Of a stretch of DNA of 64,000 nucleotides, positions 51,165 to 63,074 are shown one piece after another. The notes beneath the pieces are model-generated. The model made no database searches. It saw only the letters and a program-made list of their open reading frames with translations, and was not told the origin of the DNA. The stretch's first letter is position 1, and each line of letters opens with the position of its first letter. This DNA is from Cornus controversa. Taxonomy: Eukaryota > Streptophyta > Magnoliopsida > Cornales > Cornaceae. Position numbers and translations under genes: made by a program. The DNA is taken from NCBI GenBank assembly GCA_026545225.1, contig CM048845.1, positions 99,044,033 to 99,108,032 of the forward strand, in the 5' to 3' direction.

Positions 51165-52010
51165 ATTATAGTAACGTGAGTTACCACTGATTCTAACAAA
51201 CATCGTAGGAGAGACTGGGGAGTAGTCCTCACTAGAGAGAATAATGGTCCGTTGATGGGTGCATAGTAAAAGCTAGGAGGCTTTTTTTCTTTTTCTTTTT
51301 GTTTGAGAATCATCCAATTTGTTGTTCCTTCGTTTTCCTCTGCTTATCAGTGGTCACAACTAAAGCACTAGTTTCTTTATAGGAAAAATGCTCTAACACC
51401 CTTGAGGTTGACTTTAATTGCTTGCAGATTAAATTTGTGTCAAAAAATGCTTTCACACCCTCCCAGGTTTGGTTTAACTAGCTTTAACATCCACTATATG
51501 CCAAAACTACCCTTTCTCTCTCTCCTCAAACCCATCTCCACACTCTTTTCTCTAACTTTAAACTCCCTCTCCCGATTCTCTCTGTACTTCTCTCTTCCTT
51601 AAACCCCCTCTTCCTCAAAATTTATAGTCTGTTATCTATAGATATTTTAAGGGAACATATGATTCGAGGTTTATTCTTCACTTTCACTTTATAGGTTTAA
51701 AGTTCAGGATATTCTTCGGATGGTCTAGTACTGGGATGTCTTTGAGATTTTTATTGTTACAAAATTTTCATTTTCTCACTATTTGTTTGCCTCTAAAAAC
51801 TAAGTTATTCCTTCATCACAAAAAAAAGGGAAATACATATGGCATATAGTCAGATAATTTACTTTCAATAAACCTTGAACATCTATTGGAGAACACTCTA
51901 CATATCTTGCATTTATCCCATAATGAAGGCAACAATTCCTTTGAGGTTAAGTTCTTTTGCAATTTCTTATACATTAAATTGACCCTGTTCCACCATAGAA
52001 ATTATTATTT

Positions 52011-53732
52011 AGGCAAACTTCATTGACACCCCCTGAGGTTTGAGGTATTGTCACATGGTTACAATTTTGTGCAATTTTGTCACCAATATCCCCTGTCAGA
52101 ATCCATCCGATGGTTTTCCAAAGAATGAATGTGAGGGTTTAATTAAGAGGTGTTAGTGTAAGATTTGAGGAGCTGATCTTTGGATTCGACGATGGAAAGG
52201 TAATGGTTGTCGATGGTGGAGGTAAAGAGAAAATGAGCAGTGGAGGTTGAACAGAGTGGGAATGGTACTGAGGGTTTAAATACAATTTGATTATTTTTTG
52301 TAATGTCATCATTTAGTTTGTTTGACCACATAATAGGGTACAAAGAGAGAATGAAAGGTACAGAGAGAATGGTGTGTTTCTCACTGTAGAAGATGGAGAA
52401 GATGAGAGGGTACAGAGAGAGAATGAAGTGACAGGAGATGAGAAAGAGAGTAGTTAGTGGGGGGGAAATTGGTAAATTTTGTGATTAGAGATGGTGGTTG
52501 TGGTTGGTGGCAGTGGTTAGAAGATGAGATGGTGGTTGTCGTTGGTGGTAGTGGTTGGAGCTGGAGGAGGAGGTGGTGGTTGTCGTTGGTGGCAGTAGTT
52601 GGAGGAGGAGATGAGAGAGAAAAAACAGTGACAGTCATGAGGGGTAGTTTTGTCATTTTTTGATTATGATATTTTGTATTAAAATTCATTTAAATAATCA
52701 AAGGAAATAATGACATTTCACTTATTGTTGTTGGATCTGTAAATGATTGTGGTGATGAATTAGATGATGAAGAAGATGGTCTTGAATTTCTGGTGTGTGT
52801 GTGTGTACACGTTCGTGTGTGTATACAGAGAAATTGATGGGTTAGATTATGAGGAGTAAAATATGGGATTTGGTGATTGTGGTTGGGATTGTGGTGGTGG
52901 TGACTTTGGTTGTGGATTGTGGAGATGGATTTGGTGACTGTGATTAGGATTACGGTTGTGGATTTGGTTACTGTGGTTGGGATTGTGGTGGTGGTGATTG
53001 TGGTTGTGGATTTGGTGACTGTGGTTGGGATTGTGGTGGTGGTGACTGTGTTTGTGGTGGCACCGCCAAGTGTGGGGTTGGGGTGGTGGTGGCGCTGCTG
53101 GTTTGGGTGGTGAATTTTACATTGCCGGTGTGGGTTAGGATTGTGGTGACAATGACTGTGGTTGTAGTGGCGCTGCCAGGTGTGGGGTTGGGATGGTTGG
53201 GGTGGTGATGGCGCTGCTGGTTTGGGTGGTGGATACACATATATGAGAGTGGTGCTCAGTAGTGGTGGTGGTTATGGTTGTGGTTGGTGCCGTTGGCTTG
53301 GGTTAGCTTATGATTGGAGTTCAACAGTGGTGGTGGTGGTTTTGCCGCATGTAGTGGTGGTGGTTGGTGACAGTGATGGTGGTGGTTGTGGTGTTCGGTG
53401 GTTTCCTCTCCCCCCCCTCTCTCTCTCTCTATATATATATAATGTAATAACAGTAAAATGGGTATATAATAATAGAGCATAGTTGGGGGCATTTTGGTCC
53501 ATTAGGCAGGGTTAAATAGGTAATTTTAGTATTAAAAAATATTAGATCAAAAGTCAAAGGGTAGCATGGTCTTTTTACCATCAAAAAATGGTCTGACATG
53601 ACCTACTTTTGGCAGGAGGGGGTGTATATGATATACGACACAAACCTTAGGGGGTGTTGGTGACAAAATTACACGAAGTTGTAGCCGTGTAACAATACCT
53701 CAAACCTCAAGGGGTGTCAATGAAATTTACCC
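52011..53732. mobile_element. inner Mutator-like fold-back element with exact 9-bp duplication
   Basis: The arms at 52011 to about 52110 and about 53610-53732 pair well (AGGCAAACTTCATTGACACC ... GAGGTTTGAGGTATTGTCACA against GGGTAAATTTCATTGACACC). An exact 9-bp duplication TTATTATTT flanks them (52002-52010 and 53733-53741), the size made by Mutator-type transposases. The core 52490-53410 is a GT-rich, strand-biased tract. The element lies wholly inside the one at 51381-53965, so it inserted later. Confidence 0.85.
52490..53410. repeat. GGTGGT-rich strand-asymmetric tract with tandem units
   Basis: The plus strand is G/T-rich with almost no runs of C. Within 52860-53070 a unit of about 60 bp (GATTGTGGTGGTGGTGACTGTG ... 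GGATTTGGTGACTGTGGTTGG) is repeated several times. Both strands show long open frames (His/Pro/Thr-rich on the minus strand), which I attribute to composition rather than coding. Many GG runs are spaced closely enough for two-tetrad G-quadruplexes. Confidence 0.75.
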
Positions 53733-53973
53733 TTATTATTTTTAGATAGGTTTCAAGAAGAGAGAAGTATAGAGAGAATCGATGGAGAAAGAGTAAAGTT
53801 AGAGATAGAGAGTGGAGATGGGTTCAAGGAGAGAGAGGAATGGTAATTTTGGTATAAAGGGAGTGTTAAAGCTAGTTAAACCAAATCTCGGAGGTGTGAG
53901 AGCATTTTTTTGACACAAGTTGCAATTAAAGCAAACCTCAGATAGTGTTAGAGCATTTTTTTCCTTTCTTTAA

Positions 53974-55336
53974 TCGGTTGTCTCCCATTTGCGGTCACGT
54001 GAATAAAAAAAAAAAGAAAAATAATTAGATTCAGATACATATACATATAATACTAGTATAATATAATACTATATATTGAAGGACATACTTTGTTAAATGT
54101 AGATGATGAGAAATTAATACAACTATATAATCATGGGTACTATTCTACTAATTATATACTAATAATTGAGATAATAAAATAGAAGATTTATTCACCTGTA
54201 CGTAAAAAATAAATATATACTTAAACAAATAAATATACAACTTTATAAATGTTTTACAACACTTTTACAAGTATGAATTCATTTCATCACTCTTGTAGTA
54301 TAAGTAAACAAGTAATATTTAAATTTTATCACAATTTTTTATTAGCATTCGTATTATATTAACATATGATGTATATATATTTTTAAAAGAAATGTGTACT
54401 ATCCACTACACATCCAAAAGCTATGGATTGCATATCCATTAGGAAGAATGGATACGGATACTCAACACGGGTATGATACTGTTAGATTATGGGAAATGAT
54501 TCTCTCCTTGAGATAATATCAACTTTAGATTATATATATTTTTCTAAACCACATAAATTTCTTACACCTTATCCTAAACTATCTAGGATTAGGATTTGTT
54601 GTCTTTTAAATTTATTTAGGATTTGTTGTCTCCTAAATTTACTTAGCCTCCAAGATTATGTGCCTATAAACAGACGTTTATGTATTGTTCACAAATCAAT
54701 TCAATCAAATTCATTTCTCTTTCTTTATTTCTAACATATACGATACAGGTACGGTGATACGACAAATCTAAAAAAAAATGATATGGATACGGAATGATAC
54801 GACAATATAAAAATAACAAATTACATTTTTATATATAAAAAATAGAGTTATTAACATTTCTTTATAAAAATTTATGATTAACAAACAAAATAAGAGTTAA
54901 GAATCATATTGCATAATTTGCATGGATAAATTTTGTACTAAATTACGATATATATCTCAACACTTCCATTTTAAATAAATTTAACATTTTCTTAACAATT
55001 ATACTTTGATATTATTTTTGAAAAAATAATATTTTAATATTCAAAACTTGTTAGAAATGTGTATTGAAGTATCTGATACGTGGTCAAAGTATCTAAAAAA
55101 GTATCAGATACGTGTTAGAAATAAAAAATATATTTTAAAATTATCAATACGTTTTGAAAGTATCAAATATGTATTTTCGAGTATTCAAAGAGTCTGATAC
55201 ATATTCGATACTGACGCATTACTTTTCCTAACATATCCATGTGCAAGTGACCTCGCGAACAAGTGGTGGGTGTGTTAGTAAATTTCCCTTTCAAGCAAAT
55301 AAACGCTCCGTAACACCTTACAATTATGATTCTCAA
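53974..55336. other. AT-rich intergenic DNA
   Basis: No gene recognised. A region at about 55050-55220 contains several diverged copies of a GTATCWGATACGTRTT-like phrase. Confidence 0.4.
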
Positions 55337-55345
55337 ATTAAACTA

Positions 55346-55589
55346 GGGCAAAATGCTCTAACTATCCTCCAGGTTTCGGTTTAATACTCACGGAGAATAC
55401 TAGTGCCTTTGACTGAGGTCAAACTCCCCCAGGTTTGAAAAACTATGCCCTGACACCCCAAATGTTAGTTGACCGTCAAGTCAACTAACTTGAAAAGTTA
55501 AAATACCAAAACTATCCTTTCTATTTAAATATATAATTTTATCCTCAAATTAGTTAAAGGTCATGTACATATACGTCAAATCAGTTCAT
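55346..55589. repeat. left terminal inverted repeat, 244 bp
   Basis: Pairs with 63541-63777. It begins GGGCAAAATGCTCTAACTAT and ends at CAAATCAGTTCAT, next to the TA-rich centre. Confidence 0.92.
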
Positions 55590-55597
55590 TTATAAAT

Positions 55598-55640
55598 ATA
55601 GAAGTATGTGTATATATATATATATACACAGTATGTAACA

Positions 55641-55687
<47 letters not shown>

Positions 55688-55697
55688 GTAACAGTAT
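55598..55697. repeat. TA microsatellite and TATTATGTAACAGTAT copy at the left viral junction
   Basis: (TA)n of about 45 bp (55640-55684) ends in TATTATGTAACAGTAT (55682-55697). The same 16-mer follows a (TA)n at 63094-63109, just right of the viral sequence, forming a direct repeat around the insertion. Confidence 0.85.
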
Positions 55698-55867
55698 GGT
55701 GCCACCCCCCTGTAAATCTCTCCTTCCTTGGTGTAAGTCCCATTTTGAGCCGTGGTTAGGTTTTAGGGCATAAATGGAAAACGAGTTGGGCAAGGGTCTG
55801 TGTTACGAAATGCAGCAAAACAAATTGACAAAGTTAAGTAAGTGTTGAGTTAAGATTTTAAAACATT

Positions 55868-58800
55868 TTGCTAAAAATGATGAACAGGTTGCTCAGATCT
55901 TCCTCTTTCGCTAGTTCTAGTTCTAGATCTACCCAATCTGCCTTTCCTAATATCGTCAATGAAGAAGAACATATATACGAGGATATTAGTTCCACGGATC
56001 TAAATTGGTTTGCATGGAATATCCCCAAAGTCCCTACTAGAGAGATTTATAAGTCAACCTTTCTTCAGTCCACCTTTCTTAGTGACTATGGAGTTAAAAC
56101 AGTTGAGAAAATTTATGGTCTTAGATCAGAACATGAAAAATGTCAATTATTAACCCATAAAACCATAAAAGCACATAGAGATAAAGGCCATAACTTCATT
56201 CATATAGGTCTCATCCAAGTTGCTGTAAATCCTCTTACAATTCTAGGCATAAATGCTTCAGTTCTCTTATGTTTAAGAGATGCAAGATTTACTGATTACA
56301 ATATTAGTATCATAGGAATTATTGAAACCACACTTGCCAACGGACCAGTCTATTTCAACACCTACCCAAATCTTACCCTTAGTCTTAGTGATCCTCATAT
56401 CCTTAAAGCTTTAACTTTAAATATTAAAACTACTGGTTATCCTATGCTTGAGGGAGGTCAACCTCTAGGCCTAATTTACAGAATCTATTATAAATGTATA
56501 AGGACCAATCTTAATGTTGGAGCCTTAGTCAAAAGTCCTAGGGACAAAACCCTTCTCATTGAAGGTAGTACAAAAGATGCTCGTATACAGATCCCAAAAA
56601 CTGTTGAATGGAAAGACATTACATTACCTAATGAATGGCTTTTACAAAATGAAAACCATGACTCAAAAATCCAAAATAATACAAGTGACCTTAGTCAAGT
56701 TCAACAATTTAGCGATGGTACTGTTAGGATAAGTTTTGACGAATCCCGATTTACTACTCCATCAAGATTTAGTACTCAATCAAGACATAGCAACATGAGA
56801 AGAGATAAGAATCTCTTTTGCGAAGAAGAAGCCTCTGAAAGATCATTTGTGAATCAGTTAACTAGGAAAAATGAAGGGAAAAATTTAAAATTAAAAGGCA
56901 TAAAAATAGAAAATCCTGTTACAAATCCTTGTTATGCTCCCAGGCTTGATGATAATGAGTCATCGCCCTCTAGATCTCCTACCCAAACTGATTTTGAACC
57001 ACAAATACCCTTTGATCCACAAATAACGTCTTTAAGTCAAGATTTTAAGTTTGATTTACTTAAACTTCATAACGAATTCAAATCAAAAGAAAATAAGTCA
57101 AAAAGGCAAGCATATAGAAACAATTTTTCTGAAAAAGAAATGACAAAAATAATCCGAAACTGGAAATCTTTTATGACAGATTACAGTCTCGAAATCAATT
57201 TCTTTGATTATTTGGAAAATTATTACAACAAAGTAAATGTTTTAACAAAAACCAAATGGATTAAACCAGACAAAACATCTGTCTCTGCAAGTCATCCTCC
57301 TTTTGAAACCCTGGTCATCCAGCACTTAGATCACGATTTAACAGCCTCTCCTCTCAAGGTCAGTGAAGCCAATACCCAACCTGATTTAAGAAAAATCATT
57401 GAACAAAATAATTTTACCAATAAAAGTCTACATATCATAGGTAAACAACTTGACAAGATTGAAAGTAAAATTGATTCCCGAATAGAAAGTAGCACTAATC
57501 AACAAGAAAAACCTTTAATTAATCTCCCTACTGAAAGAAAAGGTTTAGCCCTAAAATCTTCAGAGTCAGCTACTCTCCAAATCGTGAATAAAATGCTAAA
57601 AGACTTAGAAAAAGCCAAAGGAAAGTCAAAAGAAGAACAAAACACTATTACAGTCATTAATGAAAATGATTGTTCTAATACTGAATCCACATCTTCTTCT
57701 GACGATAGTGAAATCCAAAATCTAGAAAAAACCTTCACAGATATGCAGTTAAAACCAATTTATCGTAGTAAAACCAATCCAACTAGCCTCACAAAAAACT
57801 GGTATCCTAAACCAACACCTCCAGATCTCCAGTTCGAAGAAAAACCATTCCAAAGTCAATTTTCTGTCTCTTCTGATAAACTCTATGAATGGAATATAGA
57901 TGGTCTCTCTGAAACAGAAATTTTAAACAAACTAAACCATATTTCTATGGTTGCCAATAGTTACATTACTAATCACACAGTCACTCAACCTGAGATTGTT
58001 GATCTTCTCACATCAGGTTTTACTGGTATGTTAAGATCATGGTGGGAAAACCACCTCTCTGAAGAAGATAGACAACAAATTAAAAATGCGGTCCAAAAAG
58101 ATAATGATGGAAATCCTATTTTTGATGAAAGAATAGGTATGGGTATTCCAGATGGAGTCAATACATTAATTTTTACAATCATTAATCATTTTATAGGAAC
58201 TCCTAGTAACATTATGGCTAGAGTCCATGACCAGTTAACCAATTTAAACTGTCCAACCCTTTCAGACTTTAGATAGTACAAAGATGTTTTCTTATCACGT
58301 GTTATGATGAGAAATGATAGTAATAGCCCATTTTGGAAAGAAAAATTTATTAACGGTTTACCTAGTTTATTTGCCCACAAAATTAGAGAAACCCTTGCTA
58401 AGCCAACAGGAATTATTGATTATAGTCAACTTACTTATGGAAATATCATTAGCACAATCCAAAAGGAAGGATTGAAAATGTGTATTGATATGAAGATAAG
58501 TAAACAACTTAATAATGAAAAGAAAAAAGCTAAATATGAATTAGGCAATTTTTGCGAGCAATATGGCCTTCCTCCAATTGCCCCTTCTCGCAAAAATCTA
58601 CATAAAACTCGTAAACACCCTACTAAATATAGAACTTATAAAAACCATCATAGACAAAAACCTAACTTCCAGAAAGAAGCATTTTATAAAAAACCCAAAA
58701 AGAAATTTAAAGAAAAAAGCACACCTCATAAACAACATAGTAAAAATAAAAACAGTAAATGCTTTAAATGTGGAAAGGAAGGGCACTTTGCTAACAATTG

Positions 58801-61456
58801 CCCTGTAAAGAAAAAAATTAACCAATTACAAATCTCTGAAGAGAATAAAAAACAAATCTTTGAAATCTTTGAGTTAAGAAACACCAGTGAAGAAAATACC
58901 GAAACAAGTGATTCAGCCTCTGACGATAGTAACTATAGTTACTCCTCTCCTGATATAACAATAGGATGCAAAGATGGTTGTAGAGATTCTTGTTGTAAGT
59001 CAATTAATGTTCTTACCAAGTATGAAGAACAAGAAACCCTCCTAATTGAACTTATTAGTAAAATAGAAAATCCTGAAAATAAATCATTATATTTAAAAAA
59101 GTTAAAAACTCTTTTAAAACAAAACAATAATGATACTCCTACAAATTCTACTAGTAAACCTACTTTTAGTCTTTCTAAAACACTGGAAAGATTTAATCAC
59201 CCACAAAAAGAGATTACATTGCAAGAACTTCAGACAGAAATTAACCACTTAAAAAGAGAAATAAAACTCTTAAAAAATGAAACTCATGAATTACAACAAA
59301 AGATGTTAATTTTTCAAGTTGATAAAAGCTTTAAAGAACATGAAGAATCCTCTTCTGATGAAGCCCCTTTTACGGAACCTACTAATGAACCACCAATCAT
59401 TCATGAAGAAGAAGATATTAGTAAACATATCAACACAATGTCTAAAATGATAATTCAAAAATGGTTTTCTAAAGTTAACATTATAATTGATAAAAATTTA
59501 ACCATTGAAGTCATTGCCCTAATTGATACAGGAGCATATCTTAATTGTATACAAGAAGGACTAATTCCTTCTAAATATTTTGAGAAAACTTCTCAACGAT
59601 TGAGCTCTGCTAATGGTAGTAAAATGGAAATCAAATATAAATTACCTAAAGCCCATGTTTGTCAAAACAATGTATGTTTCAAAACATCATTTGTTTTAGT
59701 TAAAAATATGACTGATAAAGTTATTTTAGGAGTACCATTTATTTATTTATTGTATCCTTTCACAACAGATAATAATGGTCTCACTACTAAACCTTTTGGT
59801 CAAACAGTCACATTTCAATTTCTTAAAAAACCAGAACCTAAAGAGTTAAAATCACTCTTTGATTCCTCTGTTTCTAAATCCCTAAATTTACTCAATATTA
59901 AACAGCAACATTTAAAATCCTTACAGGAAGAAGTCATCTATAAAAAGATTGAAAGTCAACTATGTATTGAAAGTTTTCAACAAACTGTTAAAACCTTTCA
60001 GAAAAAACTTGAAGTTGAAATTTGTTCCTTATTTCCTAATGCCTTTTGGTATAGGAAACAATATATTGTCAGTCTGCCTTATATCCAGTCATTTAATGAA
60101 AAATTCATTCCCACAAAAGCTAGACCCATCCAAATGAATCCTGAACTTCTTGAAGCATGCAAAGAAGAAATTAACAGTCTTCTTGCCAAAAAGATTATTA
60201 GGAAAAGTAAATCTCCTTGGTCCTGCTCTGCTTTCTATGTTGAAAAGCAAGCTGAGTTAGAAAGAGGTGTCCCCAGGCTTGTTGTTAATTATAAACCACT
60301 TAATGAAGTTTTGGAATGGATTCGTTATCCCATCCCAAACAAAAGAGATCTTATTAATCGTCTTGGTAAAGCAGTAATCTTTTCAAAGTTTGATCTAAAA
60401 TCCGGATTCTGGCAAATCCAGATAAATGAAAAGGATAGATATAAGACTGCCTTCACCACACCCTTTGGTCATTATGAATGGAATGTCATGCATTTTGGTC
60501 TAAAGAATGCCCCTAGTGAATTTCAAAATGTCATGAATGACATTTTTAATCCATACAGTAAATTTGCTCTTGTCTATATCGATGATATCCTTATTTTCTC
60601 CCAGTCCATTGACGAGCACTGGAAACATCTATTCACATTCAAGGCTCTTATTAAACTAAATGGTCTTGTTGTTTCTGCATCTAAAATCAGTCTTTTCCAA
60701 ACTCGAGTCAGATTTCTTGGATTCCACATCTACCAAGGGAAAATAAGTCCAATTGATCGAGCTATTCAATTTGCTGATAAGTTTTCTGATGTTATTACAG
60801 ACAAAACCCAGTTACAACGCTTTCTTGGATCCTTAAACTACATCTCAGACTTTTATCATGATCTACGAAAGCAATGCAAACCTTTATTTGACAGACTTCA
60901 AAGTAATCCGTCCCCTTGGACATTAATTCATACTGAAATTGTTCAGAAAATCAAACTCCATGTCAAGACTCTACCTTGCCTTGGAATTCCTTCAGTCGAT
61001 TCCTTTAAAATCATTGAAACAGATGCCTCTGATATCGGTTACGGCGGCATCCTTAAACAACGTCTCAGTCCAGATTCTCCTGAACAAATTGTTCGTTTTC
61101 ATTCTGGAACCTGGAACAGCACACAAAGTAATTACAGTACTATTAAGAAAGAAATCCTTTCTATTGTTTTATGTGTTTCAAAGTTTCAAGATGACATTTT
61201 AAACCAAAAATTTCTAGTCAGGGTTGATTGTAAAAGTGCTAAATATGTTCTTGAAAAAGATGTCAAAAATATTGCTGCTAAGCAGGTTTTTGCTAGATGG
61301 CAAGCTATTTTAAGTATTTTTTATTTTGATATAGAATATATCAAAGGTAGTCAAAATTCTATACCTGATTTCCTTACCAGAGAATTCTTGCAGGGTAAAC
61401 ATGGCCGACAAAGCCAAAAACAAAGACAAAGTCCCCCCAGGGACAGTAAAGGTTGA
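55868..61456 (+). pseudogene. pararetroviral polyprotein (MP-CP-AP-RT-RNase H), one in-frame stop
   Basis: A single frame of about 1862 codons runs from the ATG at 55868 to the stop at 61456, interrupted only by TAG at 58274-58276. Residues about 100-260 are a 30K-type movement protein (NASVLLCLRDARF, GPVYFNTYPNL). A charged linker follows. The capsid-like region (with a SWWENHL motif near 58035-58055) straddles the stop. A CX2CX4HX4C zinc knuckle is at 58760-58801. The protease has DTG at 59525-59533. The reverse transcriptase spans about 60110-60740, with YIDD at 60575-60586. RNase H follows, with an Asp at 61022-61024 (ETDAS), a second in RVDCKSA, and a final PDFLTRE. Pararetroviruses replicate episomally by reverse transcription; this is an integrated copy and the stop should truncate it within the capsid. 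An ATG at 58304 could start a downstream fragment, with no evidence that it does. Confidence 0.9.
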
Positions 61457-62511
61457 ACATTCATCTCTGACCCCTTTGTCTATGACGAACAGATTTGCTG
61501 TTCTTAGTCAAACTCCAAGACCCTCTTTCAGTTCTGCTTTAGCCTCTCCAAGTCCTAGTCACCTTCGTCTTCAATACCCAAGTCATCTCCCAACTTCTGA
61601 TCCTTTTTTAAACCAACCAATTCAACCAATTCGTCCTATTGCCCCCAGTCAATTTACCCAAAATCCTAAGACTGGTTATTCCCATAACTACACTTCTATC
61701 CTTTTTCAGATTGAACCTTCTCAAAGCATTTCTTCCTCCAGCATGGTTCTTTGTTCCAAGTCATCCAGAAAAATCATTGTCCTTCTACAAGGATATTTTG
61801 TTCCATACAGAATCAATTCGCATCAAACCAATCTTTGATCGAAACGATTCTTCCAAAGTCATCTATCACTCTCTTTATATTCAAAAATTTATTTCAGTAA
61901 AAGAATGGGGTGCTCATCCCTCTGTTCTCAAGGATTTACCTAAGCATCAAATTCAATTCAATTATTATGATTACAAAGATGCTTGGTTTAAACTCCTCCT
62001 TTACCAGAACGAGTCATTTACTCACTCTTGGTTTATCAACTTTGATAGTAAATTCAAAAGTCAAATCCCAACCTGGTTTCTCAGATGGTGGACTCAATAT
62101 GGTTCCATTCCTCAAATCTTCCCAAGTTCTCTTTTTGATCAAGTTCAATACTTCTCCTCAGTATATAAGGATAACACAGTCATCCGAAGACATTTTGTCA
62201 AATGGTGGGATTCTTTCAAATCTGAAAGAATCATTTCCCAAGTACAAACGGAATTCCCAGTCCTCCCTACGGCTTCTCCTTCTCTAAGTAAACAGAAGCT
62301 CGAAGCTCCTTCAAAGTCACTCGAATCTATTATGGCAACAAGTTCTAAGTCAGAACTAGCACAACTTGCTAAACAATTGCTGAGTCACATTTCCAGTATT
62401 TCAGAAGATGAAGATGCCTCTTCTGCAGGATCAAGCCAACCAGTCAAGGATCCCTACTCCAGTCAAGCTTTTCAAGATGCTCAAGATCCTTATGATCTTG
62501 GTGAAGATTGA
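61401..62511 (+). pseudogene. second pararetroviral ORF, function unknown, frameshifted
   Basis: The ATG at 61401 (MADKAKNKDKVPPG) overlaps the end of the polyprotein by 56 nt in another frame, as expected for a compact viral genome. The first 95-100 codons are Ser/Pro-rich. Coding character then moves to another frame between about 61680 and 61720 and continues to the TGA at 62509-62511, so a small indel has broken the gene. The second part has an aromatic core with WFINFDSKF, PTWFLRWWTQYGS and VKWWDSF motifs, then a Ser-rich acidic tail (SEDEDASSAGSS). I do not know a function. Some florendovirus-like genomes have a second ORF in this place. Confidence 0.7.
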
Positions 62512-62539
62512 TCAAATCCATCTCTTACAGACACAGTCA

Positions 62540-62720
62540 ACATCAGTCAAAACTGCTGCAGTAAAAAGAATCAAATCACTGTTCACTACAGTCATTCGAC
62601 AAAGTACTATTCATGAATAGTACTATTCACTTTTTACTATTCACTACAGTTAGATCCGAATTTTTTGGAAAAGTTAATCAATATTTTCTATTTAAGGTTG
62701 CCAACCCTTCAATTGTGGGC
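62540..62720 (+). promoter_or_regulatory. pararetroviral promoter-like region with a 22-bp perfect palindrome
   Basis: The intergenic region after the second ORF carries a TATA-like TATTTAAG at 62689-62696, where the full-length RNA promoter of a pararetrovirus is expected. Upstream are repeats of CTATTCACT and GTTCACTACAG (62580-62650) and a perfect palindrome of 22 bp at 62603-62624 (AGTACTATTCA and its mirror complement). The downstream region (62700-63070) is non-coding leader. Promoter activity is inferred from position and TATA only. Confidence 0.5.
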
Positions 62721-63074
62721 ATCGCTTATGATTCACTTAAGCTTTGAACCCTCAGAAACACCCTTGCTCTTATTGTAATACAGTGATATACAGTTATGTA
62801 TTTGCATACAGTTATGTCTCAAGCTTTCATTTCTTCAAGCTTGTACCAGTAATCAAGTCAGTCATTTGTAAGTTAATTTATTGTTGTATTTTATAATACA
62901 AACCAGTTACTTCTCAGTACTCAGTTATTTTCTTGTATCTGTTTTACATGGAAGGCCAAGCCTCCTCCTAGTCAGTTATTTACTTATGTTTATTTCGTTT
63001 ATATTTATATCAATGGAAGTCTAAGACTCCTACTATAATTATATACATATGTTTATCTGTTTTATATTATTTGC

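Larger units (their letters stand above)
51381..53965. mobile_element. outer Mutator-like fold-back element
   Basis: The left arm 51381 to about 51515 (AGGAAAAATGCTCTAACACC ... TTTGTGTCAAAAAATGCT ... CCAGGTTTGGTTTAACTAGC) is the imperfect reverse complement of about 53840-53965. The flanks TTTCTTTAT (51372-51380) and TTTCTTTAA (53965-53973) suggest an imperfect 9-bp target duplication. The interior is taken up by a second element (52011-53732). No transposase is visible. Confidence 0.75.

Noticed and set aside
52690..53238. Long minus-strand open frame rich in His, Pro and Thr
   Set aside because: It follows entirely from the G/T-rich simple repeat on the plus strand. Several frames are open at once and no domain is visible.
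55868..61456. Interpretation as an LTR (gypsy) retrotransposon
   Set aside because: A 30K-type movement protein is present, RNase H ends the frame, and there is no integrase and no LTRs, so a pararetrovirus is the better call.
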